64,000 bases of DNA from assembly GCA_050180895.1 (NCBI GenBank), contig JBFXDS010000009.1, forward strand, positions 62,001 to 126,000, read 5' to 3'. Origin of the DNA: JBGPEQ01 sp050180895 (GTDB lineage Bacteria > Pseudomonadota > Alphaproteobacteria > Dongiales > Dongiaceae). Shown here one piece after another: positions 53,004-61,784 of the stretch (its first letter is position 1; each line of letters starts with the position of its first letter). The translations under genes were made by a program, and so were the position numbers. Below the pieces are notes generated by a model. It worked only from the letters and a program-made list of their open reading frames with translations, was not told where the DNA came from and did no database searches.

Positions 53004-53836
53004 TGCGTGATCAGGTGGCCCTGCTCGTCGAGCAGCGGTACGCCGTAACTGAGCAGAATACTGTTGATGTCCTTCTGCTTCATCCGAAGCAGGCTGTTGA
53101 TCGTGTGCCTCCATTCGGGCTCTTGAAACCGCACGCCCATCGTAATGCGGAAATCCAGCCGCAACGGTCCTTCGCGAGTGGCGAGCGGGACGACGATGAG
53201 CGGCGGGCTTTCCTTCTGCGCGTAATAGCCGGCGATCGGTCCCCAGACGACCCCAACGTCGACCTCGCCCGTCGCTACGTCATGGCAAAGTCTCCGAGCC
53301 GGTGAATCGAAACGGGTATCGACGACAAGAGGGTAGCTTCTCAAGCGCCCGAGCAATCCCTTCTGCGCAAGAGCCGTCGCCGGCGGCGTCCCGGCGACGA
53401 CGCCGATCGAAGCTGTCTGAAGTCGAGGATCATCCAGGGACGTCGATGTCAGGCCCGCGTCCTGGCGATAGATGAGACTGTATGTCGATCTGTAGTATGG
53501 GTTTGTGCTCTGCAGCAGTTCGTTACCGGCGACAGTACCGATGACAAGGTCGCATTTCCGCGCGTTCAGCGTATTTCGGATGAAGCCGACGGAATCCGGA
53601 AACCACGTGTAGTGCACCGGAACATCGAGCTCGGCCGCCAACAATTCCGCGATCTTGTTCTCGAACCCCTCACCCTTCTCGTTCGAGAACGGAAGGTTGT
53701 TGGGGTCGGCGCAGACACGCAGCGCGGAGTGGTCAACAGCCTCCGCCGTCTGCGACCTGCTCGGCGGCGCAAGCAGGAAAACCGACGCGGCGGCAACGAT
53801 TGCGACGATCAAAGCCCGTCGCCACATCGCCTGCAT
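53000..53836 (-). CDS. xoxJ: XoxJ/MoxJ-type quinoprotein-associated periplasmic binding protein
   Basis: 278 residues from ATG at 53836, which shares one base with the xoxG stop (TGATG). Signal peptide VAIVAAASVFLLAPPSRS precedes LRVCADPNNLPFSNEKGEGFENKIAELLAAELD, the typical opening of XoxJ/MoxJ. Key later block GVVWGPIAGYYAQK. XoxJ is thought to bind or activate XoxF in the periplasm. Its position after xoxF and xoxG is the classical xoxFGJ order. An upstream ATG at 53857 is less likely. Confidence 0.94.
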   Translation of the reverse strand: MQAMWRRALIVAIVAAASVFLLAPPSRSQTAEAVDHSALRVCADPNNLPFSNEKGEGFENKIAELLAAELDVPVHYTWFPDSVGFIRNTLNARKCDLVIGTVAGNELLQSTNPYYRSTYSLIYRQDAGLTSTSLDDPRLQTASIGVVAGTPPATALAQKGLLGRLRSYPLVVDTRFDSPARRLCHDVATGEVDVGVVWGPIAGYYAQKESPPLIVVPLATREGPLRLDFRITMGVRFQEPEWRHTINSLLRMKQKDINSILLSYGVPLLDEQGHLITH

Positions 53837-54330
53837 CAACCTCCGCTGCCCATGCAACTCGCGTCACGCTCTTTCACGTCGTCCGGCTTGTCCTCATGCT
53901 TTGCCGGCCGACCGCGGTCGATCTTGTTGTCGGCGCGCGCCTTCAGATAGGCATAGAGATCGTCGATGAAGCACATGACGTTCAGGTTCGTGCCAAAAGC
54001 AGGCATGACCTTGTCGCTGGCGGTATTGACATTCTTCCGCCCATTGGTGACGACCTCCAGGAACTCCTCGTAAGTCAGGGTCTTCATCGACGTCGCCAGG
54101 GCAGGCGCGAACGAACTTCCCATGCCGTCCGGGCCATGACAGACGTGGCAGTCGGCATGGTAGCGCCGATAGCCGCTGTATACATACCAGTCGACCGTGC
54201 CATCGTCCTTCACGACATAGGGATGCTCGGGATCGAAGGGAGCCGCCGGCGCCGGCTCAGCGAACAAAAGCGCTGACACAAACAGGACGAACCAAAGTGT
54301 GGCCATCAAGGCCGATCGCGGCATGTTCAT
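53836..54330 (-). CDS. xoxG: c-type cytochrome XoxG, electron acceptor of XoxF
   Basis: 164 residues from ATG at 54330 (MNMPRSALMATLWFVLFVSALLF). A signal peptide precedes VKDDGTVDWYVYSGYRRYHADCHVCHGPDGMGS, with the single haem motif CHVCH. The distal Met is probably in KVMPAFGTN. The C-terminal Lys/Asp/Gly-rich tail ending in CMGSGG is typical of methanol-metabolism cytochromes. It takes electrons from XoxF-bound PQQ and passes them to the terminal oxidases. It lies 117 bases after xoxF with a long palindrome in the gap. Confidence 0.95.
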   Translation of the reverse strand: MNMPRSALMATLWFVLFVSALLFAEPAPAAPFDPEHPYVVKDDGTVDWYVYSGYRRYHADCHVCHGPDGMGSSFAPALATSMKTLTYEEFLEVVTNGRKNVNTASDKVMPAFGTNLNVMCFIDDLYAYLKARADNKIDRGRPAKHEDKPDDVKERDASCMGSGG

Positions 54331-54367
54331 GCACCCTCGCACCCTCGGTATTTGGTGATGCTTGTGC

Positions 54368-54435
54368 CCGGCAACGCGAAGTACCGACTCGGCACCGTGG
54401 TTTATAAACCACGGTGCCGAGCCCAAGGTTGCCGG
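54368..54435 (-). terminator. Perfect 34-bp palindrome with outer arms between xoxF and xoxG
   Basis: 54388-54421 is a perfect palindrome (17-bp arms from CTCGGCACCGTGG to the TTTATAAA centre), starting 26 bases after the xoxF stop. A second pair of arms, CCGGCAAC (54368-54375) and GTTGCCGG (54428-54435), encloses it. No U-run follows on the minus strand. It probably acts as an attenuator or RNA stabiliser that sets the XoxF:XoxG ratio. Confidence 0.75.
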
Positions 54436-54447
54436 CTCTATGGTCGC

Positions 54448-56310
54448 TTACGGCAGCGTAAATACCGTCAGCTGACCGCCGAGCTGCGTGTAGTTCGCGA
54501 GCGACTTGTACGCTCCGACTGCACCGAGGCCGGCCGTATCCACGACAGCCTCGGCGGCAGTTTCACGGCCCTGGTCGACGGCGCCGTGCCAAGCCGCCGC
54601 GGCATCTTCCCGCATGAGGCCGGCCGCGAGGCCGATGCCGGCCCAGCCGCCGACACCCGACAGCACTGCGATGTACTGCTTGCCGCGGTGCATGTAGGTG
54701 TTGACGTTGCCGATGATGCCCGACGGAGTCTTGAAGCGATAGAGTTCCTGTCCCGTCGTGGCATCGACCGCCTTCAGGTAACCTTCCAGCGTACCGTAGA
54801 AGACGATACCGCCCGCCGTGGCGAGCGCTCCGCTCCACACCGAGAACGGCTCAGGGTTCGACCACACGATCTTACCCTGCGTCGCATCCCAGGCGATGAA
54901 ATTGCCGAGATGCGTGCCACCCGGCGCCGGATACATCGCAACCGTTGCGCCCACGTAGGCTTGGCCGGCCGTGTAGCTGACGCGGTACGGCTCATAGTCC
55001 ATGCAGACATGGTTGGTCGGCACGTAGAACAGGTTGGTCAGCGGCGAATAGGCCGCCGGCTGCTGGTCCTTGGTGCCGAGCGCCGCCGGGCAGATGCCGG
55101 TGCTGTTTACATCTTCTCCGTTCTGATGGGTCGAATACTGCGACACCACTTGCGGCCGGCCCGTCTCCTTGTCGACGTGAGTCGCCCAGTTGACGGCCGG
55201 ATCGTACTTCTCGGCCACCAGCAGCTCGCCGGTCACCCGGTCCACTGTGTAAGCAAAGCCGTTGCGGTCGAAGTGGACCAGGGTCTTGCGTATCGTCCCG
55301 CCGATGTCGAGATCGGCGAGGATCATTTCGTTGACGCCATCATAGTCCCACTCGTCGTGAGGCGTCATCTGATAGACCCACTTCGCCATGCCGTCGTCCG
55401 GATCGCGGGCGAAGATGGTCATCGACCACCGGTTGTCGCCAGGTCGCTGCACGGGGTTCCAGGTGCTGGGGTTGCCGGTCCCGTAGTAGAACAGGTCGAG
55501 TTCCGGATCATACGAATACCAGCCCCATGTCGTGCCGCCGCCGATCTTCCACTGATCGCCTTCCCAGGTCGCGGTACCCGAGTCCTTGCCGACCGGTTGG
55601 CCGAGATGCGTGGTCTTCTCCGGATCCATGAGCGTGTCGGAATCCGGTCCCATGGAGTAGGCGCGCCATGCCATCTTTCCGTCGGAGAGATTGTAGGCGG
55701 TGACGCTGCCGCGAACGCCGAACTCGCCGCCGCTGATGCCGACGATAACCTTGTCCTTGATGACGTGCGGAACGCTGGTGCCGGTTTCGCCCTTCTTCGG
55801 GTCGCCGTTGACAACCTTCCACACCTCCTCGCCGGTCCTAGCGTCAAGAGCCACGACCGTCGTGTCCGCCTGGTGCAGGATGATCTTGCCATCGGCGTAG
55901 GAAACGCCGCGGTTCACCGTGTCGCAGCACATGACCGGAATAGTGTCCGGATCCTGCTTCGGCTCATACTTCCAGATCACTCGACCATCGTCGTTGAGGT
56001 CGAGCGCATAGACGATGTTGGGAAACGGCGTGTGGATGTACATCACATCGCCGATCACCAGCGGACCGCCTTCATGACCCCGCAGCACGCCGGTGGAAAA
56101 CGTCCATGCGACCGACAGGTCTCTCACATTGTCTTTGTTGATCTGCGCCAATTGACTGAAGCGCGTATTGGCAAAGTCGCCGGCGGGCAGAACCCACTCC
56201 GCTGGGTTCTTCTGCATGGTCAAAAGCTCGTCGTTCGCCGTTGCGACTGCCGGCAGCCCGACCAATAATCCAACGGCCAACGCACCCGTTGTGGTGAGAG
56301 ATGGTCTCAT
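54448..56310 (-). CDS. xoxF: Lanthanide-dependent methanol dehydrogenase XoxF (PQQ enzyme)
   Basis: 620 residues from ATG at 56310 (MRPSLTTTGALAVGLLVG), with a Sec signal peptide ending near ATA. Beta-propeller PQQ protein. Adjacent Cys128-Cys129 in PVMCCDT form the vicinal disulphide. Metal and PQQ ligands: Glu197 (GGEFGVRG), Asn280 (GTGNPSTWNP) and catalytic Asp322 in HDEWDYDG. Asp324, two residues on, marks the lanthanide form (Ala in calcium-type MxaF). The enzyme oxidises methanol to formaldehyde or formate in the periplasm. Upstream frame to 56427 has no typical leader. Followed by xoxG and xoxJ. Confidence 0.98.
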   Translation of the reverse strand: MRPSLTTTGALAVGLLVGLPAVATANDELLTMQKNPAEWVLPAGDFANTRFSQLAQINKDNVRDLSVAWTFSTGVLRGHEGGPLVIGDVMYIHTPFPNIVYALDLNDDGRVIWKYEPKQDPDTIPVMCCDTVNRGVSYADGKIILHQADTTVVALDARTGEEVWKVVNGDPKKGETGTSVPHVIKDKVIVGISGGEFGVRGSVTAYNLSDGKMAWRAYSMGPDSDTLMDPEKTTHLGQPVGKDSGTATWEGDQWKIGGGTTWGWYSYDPELDLFYYGTGNPSTWNPVQRPGDNRWSMTIFARDPDDGMAKWVYQMTPHDEWDYDGVNEMILADLDIGGTIRKTLVHFDRNGFAYTVDRVTGELLVAEKYDPAVNWATHVDKETGRPQVVSQYSTHQNGEDVNSTGICPAALGTKDQQPAAYSPLTNLFYVPTNHVCMDYEPYRVSYTAGQAYVGATVAMYPAPGGTHLGNFIAWDATQGKIVWSNPEPFSVWSGALATAGGIVFYGTLEGYLKAVDATTGQELYRFKTPSGIIGNVNTYMHRGKQYIAVLSGVGGWAGIGLAAGLMREDAAAAWHGAVDQGRETAAEAVVDTAGLGAVGAYKSLANYTQLGGQLTVFTLP

Positions 56311-56719
56311 TATGCACTCCTCCCTATTTCGACAGACATGCAGCCGATGGCCCAGCGAAGAATTCGGGGCAACGGAATCATTATTGCCGATGTCTTTAGT
56401 TCGTTCGCTGGACAACACCTCCGTCAACTCAGAGGCGGCTGGCGCTCGGCCAGCTCGCTGGCTACGATCGTCCGCAGGGACACGATCTTGGAGTGTCCCA
56501 GTCCCTCGCCTTGGGGCATTGCCTGGGGCTCAGCCCCATGCGCCAGGGTAGCGACGTGATAATTATGCAGAGTCTGCTAACCTCTGCAAGCAAAGATTGC
56601 GTGAGTCTAGTCTGCGGCATATCGGGATCGCCACGCGTCATGGTACCGCCGTCGGATATGTGCGACCAAGAGTGGAAATCATGGACGGGATGGTGATGTC
56701 GAGCCCAGGGGGCGCCTGG
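56311..56719. promoter_or_regulatory. Divergent promoter region xoxF / pentapeptide-repeat gene
   Basis: 409 bases between the xoxF start and the pentapeptide-repeat gene. It must hold both promoters, and GGGAGGAG lies 6-8 bases before the xoxF ATG as a strong ribosome site. No stable palindrome or known binding site stands out. The short open frames here have no recognisable product. Confidence 0.5.
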
Positions 56720-57478
56720 ATGGTTCGCATCCTGCGAGGCCTTGCCGGACTAGCGATCGTTGTTCTGGGAACCTGCGGCGGTCCTTCAGCCGGCGGCGAA
56801 CTGACGGCGGAGGTCGTGCGCGCTATGCTGGCCTCCCACGCAGGACCCGCGCCGCCCGATCTTTCAAATCAGAACCTGGCCGGGTTCGATCTTTCAGGCG
56901 TTGACTTCAAAGGCGCGGATCTCTCTGGCGCCAACCTGAAGAAGGCCAATCTGGCGGGCGCCGATCTCTCCGGCGCCACGATCAGCCTTGCCATCCTGCG
57001 GGGCGCCAACCTGCGGGGCGCCAACCTGCGCAAGGTCAAGGCGTTCTCGACCATCCTGGCCGAAGCCGATTTGACCGACGCGGATCTCTCGGCCGCCGAA
57101 CTCATCTGCAATCTCGAGAACGCCAAGCTCGTCGGCGCGAACCTCGCGAGAATCCTGGGCGGCGCCGACATGCGCAACCAGTCGATGGGCCTGATGCGCC
57201 TTTCCCTCTACAATGCAGACCTCAAGAACGCCAATCTCACGGGCGCCGACGTCTCGCGGGCCCTGCTCGAGTTCGCCGATTTCCAAGGCGCGAACCTCAC
57301 AGGTGCAAATCTGATGTGGGCGGATGCGGGCGGGGCCTACTTCGCCGAAGCCGACCTCACCGGCTCGAACTTCACCATGGCAGACATCCAGAGCGCGAAG
57401 TTTTTCGGTGCACGAGGCGTCAGCAGCATCATCGGCCTCGACCGCACCTTGAACCGCAGCTCGGCATCGTTCGACTAG
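56720..57478 (+). CDS. Exported pentapeptide-repeat protein next to xoxF
   Basis: 252 residues from ATG at 56720, chosen for the AGGGGG ribosome site 5-8 bases upstream and the signal peptide MVRILRGLAGLAIVVLGTCG; earlier in-frame ATGs at 56681, 56690 and 56696 are alternatives. From about residue 45 the protein is a run of A(D/N)LxX pentapeptides (NLAGFDLSGVDFKGADLSGA and on), which form a right-handed beta-helix. Similar proteins stand near xoxF or mxaF in other methylotrophs. Function unknown. Confidence 0.9.
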   Translation: MVRILRGLAGLAIVVLGTCGGPSAGGELTAEVVRAMLASHAGPAPPDLSNQNLAGFDLSGVDFKGADLSGANLKKANLAGADLSGATISLAILRGANLRGANLRKVKAFSTILAEADLTDADLSAAELICNLENAKLVGANLARILGGADMRNQSMGLMRLSLYNADLKNANLTGADVSRALLEFADFQGANLTGANLMWADAGGAYFAEADLTGSNFTMADIQSAKFFGARGVSSIIGLDRTLNRSSASFD

Positions 57479-57484
57479 GTCCGA

Positions 57485-57499
57485 GGGAGCGACGCTCCC
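57485..57499. terminator. Small hairpin between convergent genes
   Basis: GGGAGC-GAC-GCTCCC, a 6-bp stem with 3-base loop, 7 bases after the pentapeptide-repeat gene and 23 bases after the end of the minus-strand gene at 57522. Probably a bidirectional terminator; TTCGGTTGT follows on the plus strand. Confidence 0.55.
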
Positions 57500-57521
57500 C
57501 GTTCGGTTGTCCTGTGCGTCG

Positions 57522-57875
57522 TCAGAAACAGCGGACCTCCGCCTCGGCCTGGACGCGTCGGAGATTCTCGACGACGCCCTTCGTCCAGGCGGAATCGCGA
57601 AATACGGCAACGCTTTCGCCGGGTCTCTGCGTCAGGCTCAGCACGGTCGAGGCCTCGACGTACTTCTCGTAAGGAATGATCGAGGCAACGACATCGATAC
57701 TGCAGGAGCAGCGCTGGAGCACATCCTGCGTCTGACCGTTGGTCGCCATGCAGGCAAAGACGTAGTCGGCGAGCGCTTCGGTCGGATAGTCGACGGGAGC
57801 CGCCGACGTCTTCTGCGGAAACCACGGAAGAGCTGCCAGCAGAACCGTGGCAAAGGTGAATAGACGTGCATTCAT
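57522..57875 (-). CDS. Exported conserved hypothetical protein of methanol-oxidation neighbourhood
   Basis: 117 residues from ATG at 57875 (MNARLFTFATVLLAALPWF), with a signal peptide ending near TSA. Mature part: VDYPTEALADYVFACMATNGQT, QRCSCSIDVVASI, ending in VRCF; four Cys suggest disulphides or haem-free redox. I know this type from XoxF/PQQ neighbourhoods but not its function. The frame start at 57962 adds a non-signal leader and is rejected. Divergent from the FolB-like gene. Confidence 0.82.
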   Translation of the reverse strand: MNARLFTFATVLLAALPWFPQKTSAAPVDYPTEALADYVFACMATNGQTQDVLQRCSCSIDVVASIIPYEKYVEASTVLSLTQRPGESVAVFRDSAWTKGVVENLRRVQAEAEVRCF

Positions 57876-58040
57876 AGATGCTCTCCCGACTTTTGACGAT
57901 GGGCCCAGCCATTGCGTGGCACCCGCTCCAGAGCCTGAAGCCGCCTCGGATACTCTGCACATTGTTTCACCGTGAGGTTTCTGACACTATCTGCTTTGGC
58001 GTCCTTCGGAGGCGCCGGTGCGGGACCGCGGAGGTGACGC

Positions 58041-58544
58041 GTGTCGAGTGGACGGGCAATGGTCGAGCGATTGACGATAACAGACAGCATGCCGGCCAGC
58101 GAGCGTCTGTACCGGATGTTCGTCAAGGACCTCGTCCTGCAGTGCAACATCGGGGCCTACGCGCACGAGCGGCTCGGCCCGCAGCCCGTCCGCTTCAATG
58201 TCGACCTGCATGTGCGGGAATCGGATGCCCCGGTGAACGACGAGTTGCGGAATGTTCTGTCGTACGACGAGATCACCGCCGCGATCAAAGCCCATGTCGC
58301 CAAAGGCCACATCAACCTAGTGGAGACTCTGGCAGAGGATGTAGCTGCGATCTGCCTCGGCGACTCGCGGGTCATCCATGTGCGCGTCTGCATCGAGAAG
58401 CTTGCGGTCGAACCCAATGCCGAAAGCGTCGGCGTCGAGATCGAGCGCCGCCGCCGCCGCCACCCGGCTGTCGCAGAGCTGTTCCCCTTGGCCTTCGATC
58501 CCGCGCCGCGTGGCACCCGGCGCCGCCGCGACGGCGGCATCTGA
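58041..58544 (+). CDS. Dihydroneopterin aldolase-like protein (FolB family), likely H4MPT pathway
   Basis: 167 residues. FolB features: FVKDLVLQCNIGAYAHERLGPQPVRFNVDLHV, then YDEITAAIKAHVAKGHINLVETLAEDVAAICL with the catalytic Glu/Lys pattern of the family (KLAVEPNAESVGVEIER). A C-terminal Arg-rich tail follows. The first gene of a plus-strand operon of C1-cofactor genes, so it probably acts in tetrahydromethanopterin synthesis rather than folate. ATGs at 58059 and 58089 are alternative starts. Confidence 0.85.
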   Translation: MSSGRAMVERLTITDSMPASERLYRMFVKDLVLQCNIGAYAHERLGPQPVRFNVDLHVRESDAPVNDELRNVLSYDEITAAIKAHVAKGHINLVETLAEDVAAICLGDSRVIHVRVCIEKLAVEPNAESVGVEIERRRRRHPAVAELFPLAFDPAPRGTRRRRDGGI

Positions 58545-59253
58545 CCTGGCGTCCCGCCTCCTCTGGGTGATCAAACTGGGCGGCAGCCTGGCGGGCTCGC
58601 CGCATCTCGAACGCTGGCTGGCGGTGATCGGCGGAGCAGGCGCGGCGGCAATCATCGTTCCGGGCGGCGGGCCGTTCGCCGATCAGGTCCGCGCAGCGCA
58701 GCGACGGCTACGGTTCAACGACTCCACCGCCCACCACATGGCGCTCCTCGCCATGGAGCAGTACGGCCGGATGCTCGCCGGCCTCCACCCGCGTCTGCAG
58801 CTCGCCGCCAGCCGCCGCGCAATCGCGCAGACGCGACAAGCCGGATCGGCCGTGGTGTGGATGCCGACCCGGATGGTGCTCGACGAGCCGCGGATTCCGG
58901 CGAGCTGGGATATCACGTCGGACAGTCTGGCGGCCTGGTTGGCCGGCCAAGCGGCGGCGGACCGGCTGGTGCTCGTCAAATCCATCGCCCTTCCTGGCGA
59001 GACCGTCTCGGCCACGGCTCTGGCCGACCGCGGTATCGTCGATCCGGCCTTTCCCCACTATGTCATCGACAGTGCACGCGAAGTCTGGTGCATCGACGAC
59101 GCACGCGTCAGCGACATGGCTCAGGCCCTCCGCACCGGCTGCGGAGCCGGCACGCGCATCGTGCCCACAGCGGTGGCACCGGCGTCGATTGCGGGTCGCC
59201 GCCGCCGTGCTAACATCCCCGTTGAACCGCGAGGTCGGGTACAATCGCGATGA
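58510..59253 (+). CDS. Amino-acid-kinase family protein, MfnE-like aminomethylfuran phosphate kinase
   Basis: About 247 residues from GTG at 58510 (35-base overlap with the previous gene); GTG at 58567, just before the fold begins, is the alternative. The nucleotide-binding N-terminus is WVIKLGGSLAG, followed by IIVPGGGPFADQVR and SDSLAAWLAGQAAADRLVLVKS. MfnE (archaeal) phosphorylates aminomethylfuran phosphate in methanofuran synthesis. Neighbouring MfnB-like and ATP-grasp (MfnD-like) genes support this assignment. Confidence 0.8.
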   Translation: MAPGAAATAASDLASRLLWVIKLGGSLAGSPHLERWLAVIGGAGAAAIIVPGGGPFADQVRAAQRRLRFNDSTAHHMALLAMEQYGRMLAGLHPRLQLAASRRAIAQTRQAGSAVVWMPTRMVLDEPRIPASWDITSDSLAAWLAGQAAADRLVLVKSIALPGETVSATALADRGIVDPAFPHYVIDSAREVWCIDDARVSDMAQALRTGCGAGTRIVPTAVAPASIAGRRRRANIPVEPRGRVQSR

Positions 59254-59269
59254 TGGGAGCCGCGCCGCC

Positions 59270-59830
59270 ATGCCGAAGAAGGTCCGAACGCCGCGCCTGG
59301 CATGGGCGCTGACCGGCTCGGGCCACTTCTTCACCGAGAGCCTCGCCCTGATCGGCCGCATCCTCGATGTCGACGTCTTCGTCTCCCGGGCCGCGTCGGA
59401 GGTGGTGCGCATGTACCGCGACGACATGGCGCAGTTGCCGAAATCGGTGCGCGTGTTCAAGGACACGACGGCCAGCGCGGCGCCGGTCGGCCTCTTCTAT
59501 CATGGCGTCTACCACACGCTGGTGGTGGCGCCGGCGACGTCGAACACCGTGGCGAAGTGCGTCTATGGCATCTCCGACAACCTCGCCACGAACGTGTTCG
59601 CCCAGGCCGGGAAATGCCGCGTCCCCATCATCGTGTTCGCCTGCGACACCGCGCCCGAGCTGGAGACCATGGCGCCGGACGGCATGGTCAAGGTGTTCCC
59701 GCGCCGGATCGATCTGGAGAATACGCAGCGCTTGAAGAGCTTCGAGGCGACCGACGTGGTCGAAAGCCTGGCCGATCTGGAGGCCGCCCTGCGCAACCGG
59801 CTCGCATGCCTGAACATCTCCTTTTCCTGA
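59270..59830 (+). CDS. Flavoprotein, dihydromethanopterin reductase-like (DmrB/AfpA type)
   Basis: 186 residues from ATG at 59270 (MPKKVRTPRLAWALTGSGHF). It is a flavodoxin-like FMN-binding protein (Flavoprotein family): ALTGSGHFFTESLALIGR, then VVAPATSNTVAKCVYGISDNL with the FMN-binding ATSNT, and VIFACDTAPEL-like PIIVFACDT. Such flavoproteins reduce dihydromethanopterin in methylotrophs and methanogens. It follows the kinase gene by 16 bases and overlaps the next gene by 25. Confidence 0.82.
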   Translation: MPKKVRTPRLAWALTGSGHFFTESLALIGRILDVDVFVSRAASEVVRMYRDDMAQLPKSVRVFKDTTASAAPVGLFYHGVYHTLVVAPATSNTVAKCVYGISDNLATNVFAQAGKCRVPIIVFACDTAPELETMAPDGMVKVFPRRIDLENTQRLKSFEATDVVESLADLEAALRNRLACLNISFS

Positions 59831-61212
59831 CCGGCCGCCTCGCCAAGCCGCGCGTGGATCGGGTGCTGGCGGCGATGCAGCCGAGCGCCTTCACCTATGA
59901 GGTGCGCGACGTCGGCGTGAAGGTCGCGGCTTTGATGACCGGCGATTTGATCCGCCGCCGCCTGCCGCCGCCGGTCAAGGCCGACCGCATCCTCGTCCCC
60001 GGCCGCTGCCGCGCCGATCTCGGCGCGCTCGGCGCGCACTACGGCATCCCCGTCGACCGCGGCCCCGACGACATCAACGACCTGCCGGAATTCTTCGGCG
60101 GGAGCGGCCGGCCGCGCGACCTGTCCCGCCACGACGTCCGCATCTTCGCCGAGATCGTCGAGGCACCGACGCTGTCGGTTTCCGATATCCTCGGGCGCGC
60201 CGCCGACTATCGCGCCTCCGGCGCCGACGTGATCGATCTCGGCTGCCTGCCCGACACGCCGTTCCCTCACCTCGAGGAAGCGATGCGCGCCCTGATCGAG
60301 GCCGGCCACAGGGTCAGCGTGGATTCGGCGAGCGAGGAGGAGCTGCGCCGCGGCGGCAAGGCGGGCGCCCACTTCCTGTTGAGCCTGACCGAAGAGACGC
60401 TCGCCGTCGCCGACGAGGTCGAAGCGGTCCCGGTCCTCATCCCGGCGCAGCATGGCGACCTCGAGTCGCTGCTGCGGGCCATGGACAAGCTCGATGCGAA
60501 GGGACGGGCCTATCTCGCCGACCCGATCCTGGATCCGATCCATTTCGGCTTCACGGAGTCGCTCGGCCGCTATGCCGCGTTGCGGCGCGCGCGGCCGGAT
60601 GCCGAGGTCCTGATGGGGACCGGCAACCTGACCGAGCTGACGGACGCCGATACGAGCGGGATCACCGCCGTTCTGATGGGCATCGTTTCGGAGTTGCGCA
60701 TTACCAACGTCCTGGTCGTGCGCGTCAGTCCGCATTGCCGGCGCGCTATCGAGGAAACGGACGCGGCGCGGCGCATCATGTATGCCGCGCGCGAGGAGGG
60801 CAGCCTGCCCTCCGGCATCGGACCGGCCCTCCTGTGCCTGCGCGATCGCAAGCCGCTCCCGCGCACCGGCGCGGAGATCGCCGAGATGGCGGCCATGATC
60901 TCCGACGGCAATTTCCGGATCGAGATCGCGGCCGACGGAATTCATATCTACAACCGCCACGGCCACCATGTGGCGGCGGACCCGTTCGAGCTTTTCCCAC
61001 GGCTCGAGCTCGACCGCGACGCCAGTCATGCCTTCTATCTCGGCCACGAGCTGGCCAAGGCCGAGATCGCCTGGCAACTCGGCAAGCGCTATGTCCAGGA
61101 CCAGCCGCTGCACTGGGGCTGCGCCGTCGACCAGCCGGCTGAAGACCTGACGCGCCTCCAGGAGGCGGGGACCACCCTGCAGGCCAAGCGCAAGACGCGG
61201 GAGCGGCGATGA
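59806..61212 (+). CDS. Dihydropteroate synthase-like protein (H4MPT pathway)
   Basis: 468 residues from ATG at 59806 (MPEHLLFLTGRLAKPRVDRVL). The N-terminal ~120 residues form a separate domain ahead of a TIM-barrel DHPS-like part starting FAEIVEAPTLSVSDILGRAADYRASGADVIDLGCLPD. Archaeal and methylotroph homologues are tied to H4MPT synthesis, where a DHPS-like reaction joins the pterin to ribofuranosylaminobenzene. It overlaps the DUF447 gene by 4 bases. The frame open to 59302 is a shadow. Confidence 0.87.
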   Translation: MPEHLLFLTGRLAKPRVDRVLAAMQPSAFTYEVRDVGVKVAALMTGDLIRRRLPPPVKADRILVPGRCRADLGALGAHYGIPVDRGPDDINDLPEFFGGSGRPRDLSRHDVRIFAEIVEAPTLSVSDILGRAADYRASGADVIDLGCLPDTPFPHLEEAMRALIEAGHRVSVDSASEEELRRGGKAGAHFLLSLTEETLAVADEVEAVPVLIPAQHGDLESLLRAMDKLDAKGRAYLADPILDPIHFGFTESLGRYAALRRARPDAEVLMGTGNLTELTDADTSGITAVLMGIVSELRITNVLVVRVSPHCRRAIEETDAARRIMYAAREEGSLPSGIGPALLCLRDRKPLPRTGAEIAEMAAMISDGNFRIEIAADGIHIYNRHGHHVAADPFELFPRLELDRDASHAFYLGHELAKAEIAWQLGKRYVQDQPLHWGCAVDQPAEDLTRLQEAGTTLQAKRKTRERR

Positions 61213-61784
61213 TCTGGGAATGCATCGTCGCCACGCAGAATCGCGCCGGCATCGTCCACATCGCGCCGCTCGGCCTGATCGAGGAGGGGGAGCATCTGGT
61301 GATCGCCCCCTTCCGGCCGTCGCTGACGCTCGACAACCTGCGGGAAAATCCCTGCGCCGTGGCGAACTACACCGACGATGTCCTCGTCTTCGCTGGTTGC
61401 CTGACCGGCCGGCGCGACTGGCCGACGCGGCCGGCGACGACGATTCCCGGCGCCGTGCTGGACCAGGCGCTGGCCCATGCCGAACTCCGGGTCGCCGGGG
61501 TGGCCGAGGACGAGCTGCGCCCTCGCTTCCGCTGCGCGGTGGTCCATGAGGAGAGCCATCGGCCGTTTCACGGCTTCAATCGGGCGCAAGCCGCCGTGGT
61601 CGAGGCGGCGATCCTGGTCAGTCGCCTGCACATGCTCGCCCCGGAGAAGGTCGAGCGCGAGACCGCCTATCTGCAGATCGCCATCGACAAGACCGCCGGC
61701 CCGCGCGAACGGCAGGCCTGGGCGTGGCTGATGGAGCGGATCGCCGAGCATCGCGCGAGGGCGGAAGCGGAGCGGCGGGCATGA
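61209..61784 (+). CDS. DUF447 family protein (FMN-binding split-barrel-like)
   Basis: 191 residues. Start MIWECIVATQNRAGIVHIAPLG and blocks LVIAPFRPSLTLDNLRENPCAVANYTDD are typical of DUF447, a family confined to methanogens and methylotrophs with H4MPT-type C1 carriers. A flavin-binding role in cofactor synthesis is probable but unproven. 4-base overlaps with both neighbours. Confidence 0.88.
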   Translation: MIWECIVATQNRAGIVHIAPLGLIEEGEHLVIAPFRPSLTLDNLRENPCAVANYTDDVLVFAGCLTGRRDWPTRPATTIPGAVLDQALAHAELRVAGVAEDELRPRFRCAVVHEESHRPFHGFNRAQAAVVEAAILVSRLHMLAPEKVERETAYLQIAIDKTAGPRERQAWAWLMERIAEHRARAEAERRA

